Source of the DNA: Orlajensenia sp001423545
Lineage (GTDB): Bacteria; Actinomycetota; Actinomycetes; Actinomycetales; Microbacteriaceae
Assembly (NCBI GenBank): GCA_001423545.1
Contig: LMOK01000002.1
Location: 248,001-312,000, forward strand
Length of the DNA stretch: 64,000 bases
Direction: 5' to 3'
Of the stretch, positions 6,908-15,872 are shown piece after piece. Made by a program: the position numbers and the translations under genes. Each line of letters begins with the position of its first letter. Positions within the stretch are counted from its first letter, which is position 1. The notes beneath the pieces are model-generated. The model worked only from the letters and a program-made list of their open reading frames with translations, did no database searches and had not been told where the DNA came from.

Positions 6908-8980
6908 ATGAGAACCTCGTTCCGAATGCTGCTCGCGGCCATCCTGTCGATCGTCTGCGTCGCTGCGCTGCTCACGCTGCCCGCCGACGCGGCGCAGGCC
7001 GCGACGGGCAAGCCCATCGTCGGGGTCGCATCGACGAGGTGCCTCGACATCCAGTACGGGTCGATGACCCCCGGAGCGCAGACCCTCATCGGCACCTGCA
7101 ACGGCGGCGCGGACCAACGCTGGATGCGCACCGCTGAAGGCGAGCTGCGGGTCTTCGACGGCGCCCGGTGCCTGACGGCCGGGCCCGTCATCCCCACCCT
7201 GGGCCGGAAAGCCGTCATCGCCGCCTGCTCGGGGTCCACCGCCCAGAAGTGGCGCTACACGTCGGCGACGACGCTCAAGCACACGGCGACAGGACTGTGC
7301 CTCAACGTGCGGGGATCGAAGATGGCCACCGGAACACAGGTGTACCTCCGCGCCTGCACCACGGGCACGAACCAGAAGTGGACCGTCCCCGCGAAGCTGC
7401 CGGACACCACCCCACCGACCTCCCCGACGGGCCTCACGAGCTCGGCACTCACCTGCACGGCCGTCACCCTGAGCTGGACCGCATCGAGGGATGGCGTCGG
7501 CGTGACGGCGTACGACCTGTACCACGACGGCCAACTGGTCAAGTCCGTCGCCGGAACCGTGCGCTCGGCCTCGGTGAAGGTCGTGGCCGGCGTTCCGTGG
7601 GGCTGGTACGTGAATGCTCGGGATGCCGCCGGCAACGTGTCGCAGGCCAGCACCACCGTGACGGTCACGCCGCCGCAGTGCACCACGGACACCGTGGCGC
7701 CATCGGTACCGACATCCGTCGCGGCCGTCGCATCCGGAACCACCGTGAAGGTGACGTGGGCGGCATCGACCGACAACGTCGCCGTCACCAGGTACGACGT
7801 GCGGCGTGACGGCGTCGTCGTCGGATCGGTGAGCGGTGGCGTGCTGACCTTCACCGACAGCGGTCTCGCCGTCACTCGCGCCTACACGTACACGGTCATC
7901 GCGCGCGACGCCCAGGGGAACGCCTCGGCAGCCAGCGCGTCGTCCACCACCACGACCGGAGCAGCCTGCGGCAGCCCGATCTGCGGCGTCGCCCAGGTGG
8001 CCACCGACACCGACATCCCGTGGGGCCTCACCACCCTGCCCGACGGCTCGGTGCTCTACGCGCGGCGCGACGCCCACGACATCGTGCGGCTCGTGCCGAC
8101 GACCGGCGTCAAGTCGACGGTCGGTGCCGTTCCGGGGGCGCAGAGCACCGACGGCGAGGGCGGCGTCATGGGTATCGCGATCGCCTCGGACTTCACAGCC
8201 GACCCGTGGCTGTACATCATGCACACCACGGCGACGGACAACAGGATCGTGCGGATGAGGTACGCCGCCGGGAAGATCGACACGACCTCGGTGCAGGTGC
8301 TGCTGAGCGGCATCCTGCGCAACAAGTACCACAACGGCGGCCGCCTGCGCTTCGGGCCTGACGGCATGCTCTACGCCTCGACCGGCGACGCGCAGAACGG
8401 AGACTACGCCCAGCGTCTCACCGGCACGGGAGCGCTGAACGGCAAGATCCTCCGGCTCACGCGCACGGGCGGCATCCCGAGCGACAATCCGTTCAGCGGC
8501 AGCTACATCTGGAGCTACGGGCACCGCAACCCGCAGGGAATCGCCTTCGACAGCCGCGGCAGGCTCTGGCAGCAGGAGTTCGGTAACAGTGTGATGGACG
8601 AGACGAACCTCGTGGTGAAGGGCGGTAACCACGGCTGGCCGCAGTGCGAGGGCACGTCGGGGAACGGATGCGGGGCGGCCGGCCTGATCGCCCCGAAGAA
8701 GACCTACCCCACGGCCGACGGGTCGTGCAGCGGACTCACGATCGTGCGCGACGTGGTCTACGTCGCCTGCGGGCGGGGCTCCCGGTTGTACCGCGAGGTG
8801 ATCAGCGGCGACAGCCTCACGAATGTGCAGCAGTTCTTCGTGGGCACCTACGGCCGGTTGCGCACGGTCGAGCCGACGTCCGATGGCGGGCTCTGGCTCA
8901 CCACGACGAACCAGGGCGACAAGGACAGCGTTGCGAACAACAGCAACGAGAAGATCCTGAAGGTGACGCTGGGAGGGTAG
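6908..8980 (+). CDS. secreted lectin-FN3-sugar dehydrogenase (PQQ/GDH-like beta-propeller)
   Basis: A 690-residue exported multidomain protein. A signal peptide ends near AQAA (about residue 34). A ricin-type beta-trefoil lectin follows (about 40-165) with QxW signatures (DQRWM, AQKWRY, NQKWTV). Two fibronectin type III domains (about 170-260 and 265-350) come next. The rest is a six-bladed propeller of the glucose/sorbosone dehydrogenase class: VATDTDIPWGLTTLPDGSVLYARRD split over two strands, HNGGRLRFGPDGMLYASTGDA, YGHRNPQGIAFDSRGRLW, GGNHGWPQCEG. Family members oxidise sugars with PQQ and calcium. The lectin could target it to polysaccharide. ATG 6908 is chosen because AGGGGA lies seven bases upstream; GTG 6887 is a weaker option. 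Confidence 0.88.
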   Translation: MRTSFRMLLAAILSIVCVAALLTLPADAAQAATGKPIVGVASTRCLDIQYGSMTPGAQTLIGTCNGGADQRWMRTAEGELRVFDGARCLTAGPVIPTLGRKAVIAACSGSTAQKWRYTSATTLKHTATGLCLNVRGSKMATGTQVYLRACTTGTNQKWTVPAKLPDTTPPTSPTGLTSSALTCTAVTLSWTASRDGVGVTAYDLYHDGQLVKSVAGTVRSASVKVVAGVPWGWYVNARDAAGNVSQASTTVTVTPPQCTTDTVAPSVPTSVAAVASGTTVKVTWAASTDNVAVTRYDVRRDGVVVGSVSGGVLTFTDSGLAVTRAYTYTVIARDAQGNASAASASSTTTTGAACGSPICGVAQVATDTDIPWGLTTLPDGSVLYARRDAHDIVRLVPTTGVKSTVGAVPGAQSTDGEGGVMGIAIASDFTADPWLYIMHTTATDNRIVRMRYAAGKIDTTSVQVLLSGILRNKYHNGGRLRFGPDGMLYASTGDAQNGDYAQRLTGTGALNGKILRLTRTGGIPSDNPFSGSYIWSYGHRNPQGIAFDSRGRLWQQEFGNSVMDETNLVVKGGNHGWPQCEGTSGNGCGAAGLIAPKKTYPTADGSCSGLTIVRDVVYVACGRGSRLYREVISGDSLTNVQQFFVGTYGRLRTVEPTSDGGLWLTTTNQGDKDSVANNSNEKILKVTLGG

Positions 8981-9004
8981 GCGTCTCCCGCTCCCGCCCT
9001 GCCC

Positions 9005-9105
9005 CGCTCGCTGAGGGACGAGCGAAGCGACCGCCCGAAGCGCCTTCCACCTCGCTCGCCGTCGCGCTTCGACCGCGGACTTCGTCCGGGTCTCTGCGAG
9101 CAGAG
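9005..9105. repeat. intergenic inverted repeat, family R copy 2
   Basis: Begins CGCTCGCTGAGGGACGAGCG, passes CCGCCCGAAGCG, and returns through CGCTTCGACCGCGGACTTCG and TCCGGGTCTCTGCGAGCAGAG. It is longer and less perfect than copy 1. It lies between the sugar dehydrogenase stop and operator site B. Confidence 0.75.
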
Positions 9106-9125
9106 AAGAGCGCGTGCAACATTCG

Positions 9126-9145
9126 CATACCGTCTGGTCGGTTTC
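9126..9145. promoter_or_regulatory. TetR-type operator, site B, upstream of liv operon
   Basis: CATACCGTCTGGTCGGTTTC has core ACCGTCTGGTCGGT, identical to site A at 12 of 14 core positions when read in the same direction. It ends 39 bases before the livG start, a position suited to blocking transcription. Confidence 0.65.
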
Positions 9146-9184
9146 TGTTGTAGGGTGTTGCCACCACGACACGAAGAGGTGCCG

Positions 9185-9943
9185 ATGAACACACCCACGC
9201 CACGGCTGCGGATCAGCGGGCTCACTGTCGCCTTCGGCGGCCTGACCGCCCTCGACGATGTCTCCTTCGACGTCGCCCGCGGCGAGACCTTCGCTCTCAT
9301 CGGTCCGAACGGCGCCGGCAAGACCACTGTCTTCAACGCCGTGTGCGGGCTCGTGCGTCGTGCGAGCGGCAGCATCGACATCGACGGACGCCCGGCGCCC
9401 GCGACTCCCACGGCGCTCGTCGGCCGCGGTGTCTCCCGCACCCTCCAGGGCCTCGGACTCTTCGACTCGATGACCGTGGTCGAGAACGTGCTCGTGCCGC
9501 TCGGACTCGGGAGCGGCGGCCGCGGCGGGCGCTCCAGGTCAACGGGGGAGACGGATGCGATCCTCGCCGCCACAGACCAGCTCGCCGCCCTCGGCCTCGC
9601 CGCCGATGCCGCCCGCCCCGTGGCCTCACTGCCCTACCCGGAACGGAAGCGCGTCGCCCTCGCCCGCGCCCTGGTGACGCGTCCGCAGCTCCTCCTGCTC
9701 GACGAACCGGCCGGCGGGCTCGGCTCCGACGACATCACCGACCTGGCAGGGATCGTGCGCGGCATTGCGGCCACGGGATGCTCGGTGCTCGTCGTCGAGC
9801 ACCACATGGACTTCGTGATGAGCCTCGCCGATCGCATCGTGGTGCTCGACTTCGGTCGCGTGATCGCGAGCGGCACGCCCTCCGAGGTGCAGGCGGACCC
9901 GCGCGTCGAGGAGGCCTATCTGGGTGTGGAGCCCGCAGCATGA
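9185..9943 (+). CDS. livG: branched-chain-type ABC transporter ATPase, LivG-like
   Basis: A 252-residue cytoplasmic ATPase powering the importer encoded downstream. Walker A is GPNGAGKT, the Q-loop region is GVSRTLQGLGLFDSMTVVEN, the signature is degenerate (LPYPERKRVALARAL instead of LSGGQ) as is usual in LivG proteins, and Walker B is LLLLDEPAGG followed by the switch His in VVEHHMDFV. The start is ATG 9185 with GAAGAGGTG upstream. First gene of livG-livF-livH-livM-binding protein; ATGA overlap with livF. The LivG name reflects family; the context (acyl-CoA enzymes) suggests the cargo is a carboxylic acid rather than an amino acid. Confidence 0.92.
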   Translation: MNTPTPRLRISGLTVAFGGLTALDDVSFDVARGETFALIGPNGAGKTTVFNAVCGLVRRASGSIDIDGRPAPATPTALVGRGVSRTLQGLGLFDSMTVVENVLVPLGLGSGGRGGRSRSTGETDAILAATDQLAALGLAADAARPVASLPYPERKRVALARALVTRPQLLLLDEPAGGLGSDDITDLAGIVRGIAATGCSVLVVEHHMDFVMSLADRIVVLDFGRVIASGTPSEVQADPRVEEAYLGVEPAA

Positions 9944-10656
9944 CGCCGCTCCTCGAGATCGACTCCATCACCGCCGGCTACGGCGGGTCGCCCGTGCTGC
10001 ACGAGGTGCGGCTCGCCATCCCGCAGGGAGCGATCGTCGCGCTCCTCGGTGCCAACGGCGCGGGCAAGACCACGCTGCTCCGCACCATCTCCGGCCTGGT
10101 CGCACCGGCGTCGGGGCGCGTCGTACTCGACGGGCGCGACCTCTCGAGCGTGAGCGTCGAGGATCGCTCCCGCAGCGGACTCGCGCAGGTGCCCGAGGGA
10201 CGCAGCGTCGTCGCCGAGCTCACCGTCGACGAGAACCTGCGGCTCGGCGGGCTCTGGCGCTTCGACCGCCGTGGGCTCGGTGCCGCCGTTGACGAGATCT
10301 ACGACCTCTTCGAACCGCTGTCGCGCCGGCGGGCGGCATCCGGCCACCAACTCTCGGGCGGCGAACGGCAGATGCTCGCCCTCGGACGAGCGATCATCGC
10401 GCGGCCCCGGATGCTGCTGCTCGACGAGCCGTCGCTCGGACTCGCACCGCGCGTGGTCGCGCAGATCCTCGGCGTGCTGCGGAGGCTGCGCGACGACACC
10501 GGGCTCACCGTGCTGCTCGCCGAGCAGAACGTCACCAGCGCCCTCGCCATCGCCGACCACGGCGTCGTGCTCTCCCTCGGCAACGTCGTGGCCGACCGAC
10601 CGGCAGCCGAGCTGCTCTCCGACGACGCCCTGCGTCACGCCTACCTGGGGTTCTGA
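9940..10656 (+). CDS. livF: branched-chain-type ABC transporter ATPase, LivF-like
   Basis: A 238-residue second ATPase of the heterodimeric pair. Walker A GANGAGKTT, the LivF hallmark LAQVPEGRSVVAELTVDENL, signature LSGGERQMLALGRA, Walker B MLLLDEPSLGL, and VLLAEQN with the C-terminal AYLGF ending common to LivF. Starts at an ATGA overlap with livG and ends two bases before livH. Confidence 0.93.
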   Translation: MTPLLEIDSITAGYGGSPVLHEVRLAIPQGAIVALLGANGAGKTTLLRTISGLVAPASGRVVLDGRDLSSVSVEDRSRSGLAQVPEGRSVVAELTVDENLRLGGLWRFDRRGLGAAVDEIYDLFEPLSRRRAASGHQLSGGERQMLALGRAIIARPRMLLLDEPSLGLAPRVVAQILGVLRRLRDDTGLTVLLAEQNVTSALAIADHGVVLSLGNVVADRPAAELLSDDALRHAYLGF

Positions 10657-10658
10657 CC

Positions 10659-11556
10659 ATGGACAGACTGCTCTTCCTCCTCGCCACCGGCATCGCCCGC
10701 GGCGCGATCTTCGCGCTGTTCGCACTCGCCCTCGTTCTCATCTGGCGGGCCGCACGCATCGTCAACTTCTCGCAGGGGGCGATGGCCGTCGTCGCCACCT
10801 ATGTCGCTTTCGCGGTGACGGCGTTCACCGGCTCGTACTGGGCGGGGCTCGCCAGCGCGCTCGTCGCCGGCGCGGTCCTCGGCTACGTCGTCGAGCGCGG
10901 GGTCATGCGCTTCGCCCCGCACGACTCTCCGCTGGCCGGAGTGATCATCGCGATCGGCGTGGTCATGGTTCTGCAGTCGGCATTGGGCATCGCCTTCGGC
11001 CAGCAGTACCGCCCGATGGCGGCCCCGTTCGACCAGAGCCCCATCCTGATCGGCGGGGNNNNNNNNNNNNNNNNNNNNNNNNNNNNNNNNNNNNNNNNNN
11101 NNNNNNNNNNNNNNNNNNNNNNNNNNNNNNNNNNNNNNNNNCGCTCTGCTCTTCACCCGCACGTCGCTGGGCCTGCAGCTGCGGGCCTCGGCCTTCGCCC
11201 CCGAGGTGTCCCGGCTGCTCGGAGTGCGGGTGTCGCGCATGCTCACCATCGGCTGGATGCTCGCCGCCGCCGTCGGTGCCCTGGCTGCCCTGCTGCTCGT
11301 GCCGACGGAACTCGGGCTCAGCCCGCACTCGGCCGACATGCTCTTCGTCTACGCCTTCACCGTGGCCGTCGTCGGCGGTCTCGATTCCCCCGTCGGTGCG
11401 CTGGTCGGCGGACTGATCGTCGGCGTCGCCATCAGCCTGGTCACCGGCTACCTCGGCGCGACCGTGGCCCCGATCGCCGTGCTGGTGCTGCTCGTGGCCG
11501 TGCTGCTGGTGCGGCCGGGCGGCATCTTCTCGGCACGAGAGGCGCGCGTCGCATGA
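10659..11556 (+). CDS. livH: branched-chain-type ABC permease, LivH-like, interrupted by assembly gap
   Basis: Membrane permease of the importer. Residues before the gap include GIARGAIFALFALALVLIWRAARIVNF-type text (split here) with NFSQGAMAVVATY, the conserved LivH loop; after the gap come LGLQLRASAFAPEVSRLLGV and a C-terminal set of helices ending VLLVRPGGIFSAREARVA. The 83 Ns at 11059-11141 shift the apparent frame: codons before the gap and after it are out of register, so the true missing length must be 1 modulo 3 (for example 82 or 85). This looks like an arbitrary gap size, not a mutation. The stop overlaps livM by four bases. Confidence 0.9.
11059..11141. other. assembly gap (83 N)
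   Basis: A run of 83 undetermined bases inside livH. Its length is not compatible with the reading frame on both sides, so it should not be treated as measured sequence. Confidence 0.99.
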
Positions 11557-12764
11557 GCGTCGAGTCCGAGCTGTCCGGTCGTGGCGCTTCGGCCGCGGAC
11601 TCCGTGCGGGCCTCAGCGAACGGGATGGGGGTCAGTACCCCGTCGACCGCGGCATCCGTCGCCCGGTCCGGCACCACGGGCCGGCGTCGCACCCGCCTCC
11701 TCGGCACGGCCCTCGTGCTCACGGCGCTGGCCATCGGCGGCACCTTCCTGCTCGATCCGTACCGCAACTACCAGCTCGCCCTCGTGGCGGCCTACTTCTG
11801 CGCCACGGCCGGCCTCAGCCTGCTCATCGGCCTCACCGGGCAGCTCTCGCTGGGCCACGCGGCCCTCATGGCCGTCGGCGGCTACGGCTACGCCATCACG
11901 GCGAATGCGCTGACGGATGCCGGAGTCGACGGCGTCGCCCGCTTCGCGCTCGCGCTGCTGGCCGCCCTCGCGGCGTCGGGCGTGGTCGGCCTGCTGCTTG
12001 GCCTCGCCGCCGCTCGCCTGCGCGGACCGTATCTCGCCGGTGTGACCCTCGCCCTCGTGATCGCGCTGCCCGCCGTGACCGCGGTGTTCAGCGGGGCGCT
12101 CGGTGGCGACCAGGGACTGCAGATCGCGTACGACGACGTGCCACCCGCCCTCGCCACGATCATCGCGATCGAGCAGTGGCAGGCGTGGGTCGCCATCGGC
12201 GCCGCCGCCGTGGTCGTGACCGTGCTGAGCGGCATCCGTTCGGGCGTGCTCGGGCTCCGGATGCGCGCCGTGCGCGACGACGAGGTGGCCGCGCGTCTGA
12301 ACGGTGTGCGCTCCGGGCGCGTGAAGGTGTTCGCGTTCACCGTGAGCGCCGGCGCCGCCGGCGCCGGCGGAGCCGTGCTCTGCTTCGTGACGCAGTCCGT
12401 GAGCCCCGGCGCCTACACCCTCGCCTTCTCCCTGCTGCTGGTGGTGGCCGTCGTGATCGGCGGCCTCGGCAGCATGCTCGGCGCGCTGCTCGGCTCCATC
12501 GTGATCGTGCTGCTGCCCTGGCTCATCGGGACTCTGACCGGAGCGATGGACCTGCCGGCCGACCTCACCCAGCGCCTCTCGGGCAACCTGCCCGTGCTCG
12601 TGTTCGGCGCCCTGCTCATCGTCGTGACGCTGCTGTGGCCGGCCGGCATCCGCGGGGCTCTGCCGACACGGCTGTCGCTGCGTCGGCGCGCCCGCCCGGC
12701 GGCGTCTGCACCACCCACCACAGCACCATCCACTCCAGCACCAGAGCAACCCACACAGGAATAG
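11553..12764 (+). CDS. livM: branched-chain-type ABC permease, LivM-like
   Basis: A 403-residue membrane permease with about ten helices. Family blocks: YQLALVAAYFCATAGLSLLIGLTGQLSLGHAA (split over residues 70-100) with the LTGQLSLGH core, the cytoplasmic loop LGLRMRAVRDDEVAARLNG that contacts the ATPase, and VVIGGLGSMLGALLGS. The C-terminus is Pro/Thr-rich. The start at 11553 is set by an ATGA overlap with livH. Residues 11-24 (GASAADSVRASANG) are encoded by half of a family R repeat, so the first 24 residues are not LivM-like; ATG 11625 just after the repeat is an alternative start. Next comes the binding-protein gene after 11 bases. Confidence 0.92.
   Translation: MSVESELSGRGASAADSVRASANGMGVSTPSTAASVARSGTTGRRRTRLLGTALVLTALAIGGTFLLDPYRNYQLALVAAYFCATAGLSLLIGLTGQLSLGHAALMAVGGYGYAITANALTDAGVDGVARFALALLAALAASGVVGLLLGLAAARLRGPYLAGVTLALVIALPAVTAVFSGALGGDQGLQIAYDDVPPALATIIAIEQWQAWVAIGAAAVVVTVLSGIRSGVLGLRMRAVRDDEVAARLNGVRSGRVKVFAFTVSAGAAGAGGAVLCFVTQSVSPGAYTLAFSLLLVVAVVIGGLGSMLGALLGSIVIVLLPWLIGTLTGAMDLPADLTQRLSGNLPVLVFGALLIVVTLLWPAGIRGALPTRLSLRRRARPAASAPPTTAPSTPAPEQPTQE
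11584..11620. repeat. family R half-repeat inside livM 5' end
   Basis: GCGCTTCGGCCGCGGACTCC continuing GTGCGGGCCTCAGCGAACG matches the right arm of the family R inverted repeat (compare 63054-63092). Only one arm is present, and it is read in frame within the first 25 codons of livM. Confidence 0.8.
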
Positions 12765-12775
12765 AGAGGTCACCC

Positions 12776-14068
12776 ATGTCACACCGAAGCGCACGACACA
12801 GCCGCGCGATCGCCGTCGCCGCGGCATCCGCCATGCTCATCACGCTCGCAGCGTGCAGCACGCCCGCCGCCCAGAGCCCCGACGCCCCGGCTCCCGGTGT
12901 CACCGACGACACCGTGACCATCGGCACCCACCAGCCGCTCACCGGGCCCGCCGCCGCAGGCTACTCGTCGATCTCGGCCGCGACGCAGGCCTACTTCGAC
13001 TACGTGAACTCCACCGGCGGCATCAACGGCCGCACCATCGAGTACCTCGTCAAGGACGACGGCTACAACCCGGCCACCACGCAGACCGTGGTGCGCGAGC
13101 TCGTGCAGGACGACGACGTCTTCGCCATCCTCAACGGCCTCGGAACGCCGACGCACACCTCGGTGCTCGACTACCTCAACCAGAAGAAGGTGCCCGACCT
13201 GTTCGTGGCGTCGGGCTCCACGAGTTGGAACCAGCCCGAGAAGTACCCGTACACCTTCGCCTTCAACGCCGACTACGTGACCGAGGGCGAGGCGCTGGCG
13301 CAGTACGCCACCGACGAGTTCGCCGGCAAGAAGGTGTGCCTGCTCGGCCAGGACGACGACTTCGGCGATGAGTTCATCACCGGCGCCCAGAACGTGCTGG
13401 GGGCAGACGGACTCACCAGCGTGCAGCGCTACTCGGTGTCGAACCAGGACGTCGTGGCGCAGATCAGTGCCATGAAGGCCGCCGGATGCGAGATCAACAT
13501 GCTCGCGACGGTCAACGGGTTCACGGCCCTGGCCATCGGAACCGCGGCCAAGCTCGGCTGGTTCACCCAGTGGTTCTCCTCGTCATCGGGCGCCGACTAC
13601 CCGACGCTGGTGGGCTTCCTCGGCGAGGACGTCGGGCCGAAGCTGCTGCAGGGCTTCGTGAGCTCCAACTACCTGCCGGCGCGCCAGGGCAACGACTGGA
13701 GCGAGCTGTTCGAGAAGATCAACACCGAGTTCAACGACGGCGCCCCCTTCGACGGCAACACGATGTTCGGCATGTCCGTCGGCTACCTGTTCGCCGAGGC
13801 CCTGGCCGCGGCCGGCGAGAACCCCACGCGCGAGAGCCTGCTCGAGGCCGTCACGTCCGGCGACCTGGTCGGCAACGGCATCCTCCCGCTCTCGTTCGGC
13901 GATGACAGCCACGCGGCCTACACCGGCGTCGGCATCACGACGGTCGACCAGGGCGTGCAGGACTACATCGGCACGACCTACGTGAGCGACGGCAAGGGTT
14001 CGGTCTCGGTCTCGGATGCAGAGCCTGTGGCGGTGGAGAACGAGGGAGTGCCCGCCTCCGCCGAGTAG
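12776..14068 (+). CDS. ABC transporter substrate-binding lipoprotein, LivK-like
   Basis: A 430-residue Peripla_BP_6 type binding protein. Lipoprotein signal with lipobox LAAC (about residue 27), then VTIGTHQPLTGPAAAGYSSI, YVNSTGGINGRTIEYLVKDDGYNP (split here) and a fold typical of LivJ/LivK, with FVASGSTSW and GSSYLP-like regions of this aliphatic/aromatic acid-binding branch. It would capture the solute outside the membrane for LivHMGF. It is the last gene of the operon; a strong hairpin follows. The absence of a specific amino-acid-binding signature and the neighbouring acyl-CoA genes make a carboxylate ligand likely, but this is inferred. Confidence 0.92.
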   Translation: MSHRSARHSRAIAVAAASAMLITLAACSTPAAQSPDAPAPGVTDDTVTIGTHQPLTGPAAAGYSSISAATQAYFDYVNSTGGINGRTIEYLVKDDGYNPATTQTVVRELVQDDDVFAILNGLGTPTHTSVLDYLNQKKVPDLFVASGSTSWNQPEKYPYTFAFNADYVTEGEALAQYATDEFAGKKVCLLGQDDDFGDEFITGAQNVLGADGLTSVQRYSVSNQDVVAQISAMKAAGCEINMLATVNGFTALAIGTAAKLGWFTQWFSSSSGADYPTLVGFLGEDVGPKLLQGFVSSNYLPARQGNDWSELFEKINTEFNDGAPFDGNTMFGMSVGYLFAEALAAAGENPTRESLLEAVTSGDLVGNGILPLSFGDDSHAAYTGVGITTVDQGVQDYIGTTYVSDGKGSVSVSDAEPVAVENEGVPASAE

Positions 14069-14079
14069 ATTCACGCACC

Positions 14080-14113
14080 GGATGCCGCGGACCGATCGGG
14101 GTCCGCGGCATCC
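14080..14113. terminator. hairpin terminator after liv operon
   Basis: A perfect 14-base stem GGATGCCGCGGACC / GGTCCGCGGCATCC closes a six-base loop, 12 bases after the binding-protein stop. There is no U-tract, as is usual in high-GC actinobacteria. Confidence 0.75.
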
Positions 14114-14135
14114 GCGTGTGTGCCGCCGCTCCGCT

Positions 14136-14249
14136 GATCGAGTAGTGCCCGAGCGCAGCGAGGACACGTATCGAGATCACCCGAACCCGGCGCTCCGCCG
14201 GGTGGTGGTCTCGATACGGCTGCTCGCTGCGCTCGCGGCCTACTCGACC
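14136..14249. repeat. intergenic inverted repeat, GATCGAGTAG family
   Basis: Two arms of about 45 bases pair: left GATCGAGTAGTGCCCGAGCG..GTATCGAGATCACC and right GGTGGTCTCGATACGGCTGC..GGCCTACTCGACC, joined by a small hairpin (CCGGCGCTCCGCCGG). The right end supplies the last two codons and the stop (GTC GAG TAG) of the acyl-CoA ligase on the minus strand. A partial copy lies at 15873. Confidence 0.85.
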
Positions 14250-15847
14250 GGCGACAGGGTGCCGGCCGCCGCGAACCTCGTCGCGAGCTCCCGCTTCAGC
14301 ACCTTGCCGCTGCCACCCAGGGGCAGTGCGTCGACGAGGTGCACCACGCGCGGGTACTTGTAGGCCGCGATGCGCTCCTTCGTGAACGCCACGATCTCCT
14401 CGGCGTCGACCTCGTGACCGTCGAGGGCGACCACGGCGACGTGCACCTCCTGGCCGTGGGTGGCATCCGGGAGTCCGAACACCGCCGCCTGCGCCACCGA
14501 CGGATGCCGCACGATCACGGCCTCCACCTCGGTCGGGTACACGTTGTAGCCGTTCCGCACGATCATGTCCTTCTTGCGGTCGACGATGGTCACGATGCCC
14601 TCGGCGTACGTTCCCAGGTCTCCGGTGCGGAACCAGCCGTCGACCACGGCCTCGGCCGAGGCCTCCGCCCGCCCGAGATAGCCCTTGAACAGGTTGTGGC
14701 CGCGCACCACGATCTCGCCGAGCTCGCCGTCGGGCGAGAACTCGATGCGTCCCTCGACGTCGGCCTCGGCGATGGCCACGTCGATGCCCCAGTACGGCCG
14801 CCCCACGGTGCCCGGCCTGATCGGCTCGAACACGGTGTTGAACGACACCGTCGGGGAGGTCTCGGTGAGGCCGTAGCCCTCGTGCACCTGCGCGCCGTAC
14901 TCCGCGGCGAAGGCCTCGAGCACGGCGACGGGCAGCGCTGCGCCACCCGAGACGGCGTAGCGCAGCGGAGGCCGCACCCCCGTTCGGCGGGCGGCCTCGA
15001 TCATGCCCACGAACATCGTCGGCACGGCTGTGAACACCGTGGCCCCATGCGCCACGAGCAGGTCGAGCGCCTGGTCGGCGTCGAACTTAGGCAGCAGGAT
15101 GACGGACGCCCCGCGCCGGAACGCCACGTTCATCACGGCGGTCTGACCGAAGGTGTGGAACAACGGCAGGCCGCCGAAGATCACATCGTCGGGCGTCATG
15201 TCGAAGGCGTCGATGAGGGCGCAGTGCACCTGCTCGACGATGGCGAGGTGCGACCCCACGGCGCCCTTGGGCGTGCCCGTCGTGCCGCTCGTGTAGAGGA
15301 TGGTGGCGGCATCCGTCGGCCGGACCGACACGTGACGCGCGATCGGAGCGGCGACGGATGCCTCGGCCTCGAGTCGCGGCAGCTCCGTCCCGTCGGCCCC
15401 CGACGTTCCCGCGGGCGCCAGTACGGTGACGAGGGGCACCCCGGCCTCGCGCGCAGCGGGCACGGCCTCGGTGAGGAGCGGCGCTGCAGCCACGAGCAGG
15501 TCGGCCCCGCTGTCGCGCAGCACGTAGCCGATCTCCTCGGCCTTGAAGAGCAGGTGCACGGGCACCACGACGGCTCCGAGCGAGAGCACCGCGTAGTAGA
15601 CCCGGGCGAAGTCGGGCACGTTCGGCACCAGCATGGCCACTCGATCGCCGCGCCCGATGCCGCGAGCCTGCAGAGCGCCGGCGTAGGCGCGGGTCTGGTC
15701 CCAGAGCGCGCCATAGCTGATCGTGTGGCCGAGGAAGTGCACGGCCGGGCGATCGGGGGTGCGGTGGGCCGACTCGGCCAGGATGCTCGCCACCGAGAGC
15801 GTGCCGAATCCGTCGCCGTCGATCGCGGGGTCGGGGGTGTGGGTCAT
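14240..15847 (-). CDS. acyl-CoA ligase (AMP-dependent synthetase)
   Basis: A 535-residue ATP-dependent CoA ligase that activates a carboxylic acid to its CoA thioester. The P-loop-like A3 motif is ILYTSGTTGTPKGAV (about residue 190), A5 is GYGLTETSP, A7 is WFRTGDLG, A8 is VDRKKDMIVRNGYNVYPTEVE and the catalytic A10 Lys is in LPLGGSGKVLKREL. Sequence style is the FadD/long- and medium-chain group; exact chain preference is not readable. It is the last gene of the three-gene minus-strand operon kinase-ACAD-ligase, 110 bases after the ACAD stop with a partial repeat between. Its stop codon lies in a repeat. Confidence 0.92.
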   Translation of the reverse strand: MTHTPDPAIDGDGFGTLSVASILAESAHRTPDRPAVHFLGHTISYGALWDQTRAYAGALQARGIGRGDRVAMLVPNVPDFARVYYAVLSLGAVVVPVHLLFKAEEIGYVLRDSGADLLVAAAPLLTEAVPAAREAGVPLVTVLAPAGTSGADGTELPRLEAEASVAAPIARHVSVRPTDAATILYTSGTTGTPKGAVGSHLAIVEQVHCALIDAFDMTPDDVIFGGLPLFHTFGQTAVMNVAFRRGASVILLPKFDADQALDLLVAHGATVFTAVPTMFVGMIEAARRTGVRPPLRYAVSGGAALPVAVLEAFAAEYGAQVHEGYGLTETSPTVSFNTVFEPIRPGTVGRPYWGIDVAIAEADVEGRIEFSPDGELGEIVVRGHNLFKGYLGRAEASAEAVVDGWFRTGDLGTYAEGIVTIVDRKKDMIVRNGYNVYPTEVEAVIVRHPSVAQAAVFGLPDATHGQEVHVAVVALDGHEVDAEEIVAFTKERIAAYKYPRVVHLVDALPLGGSGKVLKRELATRFAAAGTLSPVE

Positions 15848-15872
15848 TGATGATCTCCTTCGATCATGGTGT

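Noticed and set aside
5390..9172. A very long open frame on the minus strand (about 1260 codons)
   Set aside because: It lies antisense to the quinone reductase, SDR and sugar dehydrogenase genes, has no family motif, and arises from high GC and codon bias of the true genes.
10659..12764. livH-livM fusion read through the N run
   Set aside because: It is an artefact of the 83-N gap; true livH uses another frame after the gap and ends at 11556.
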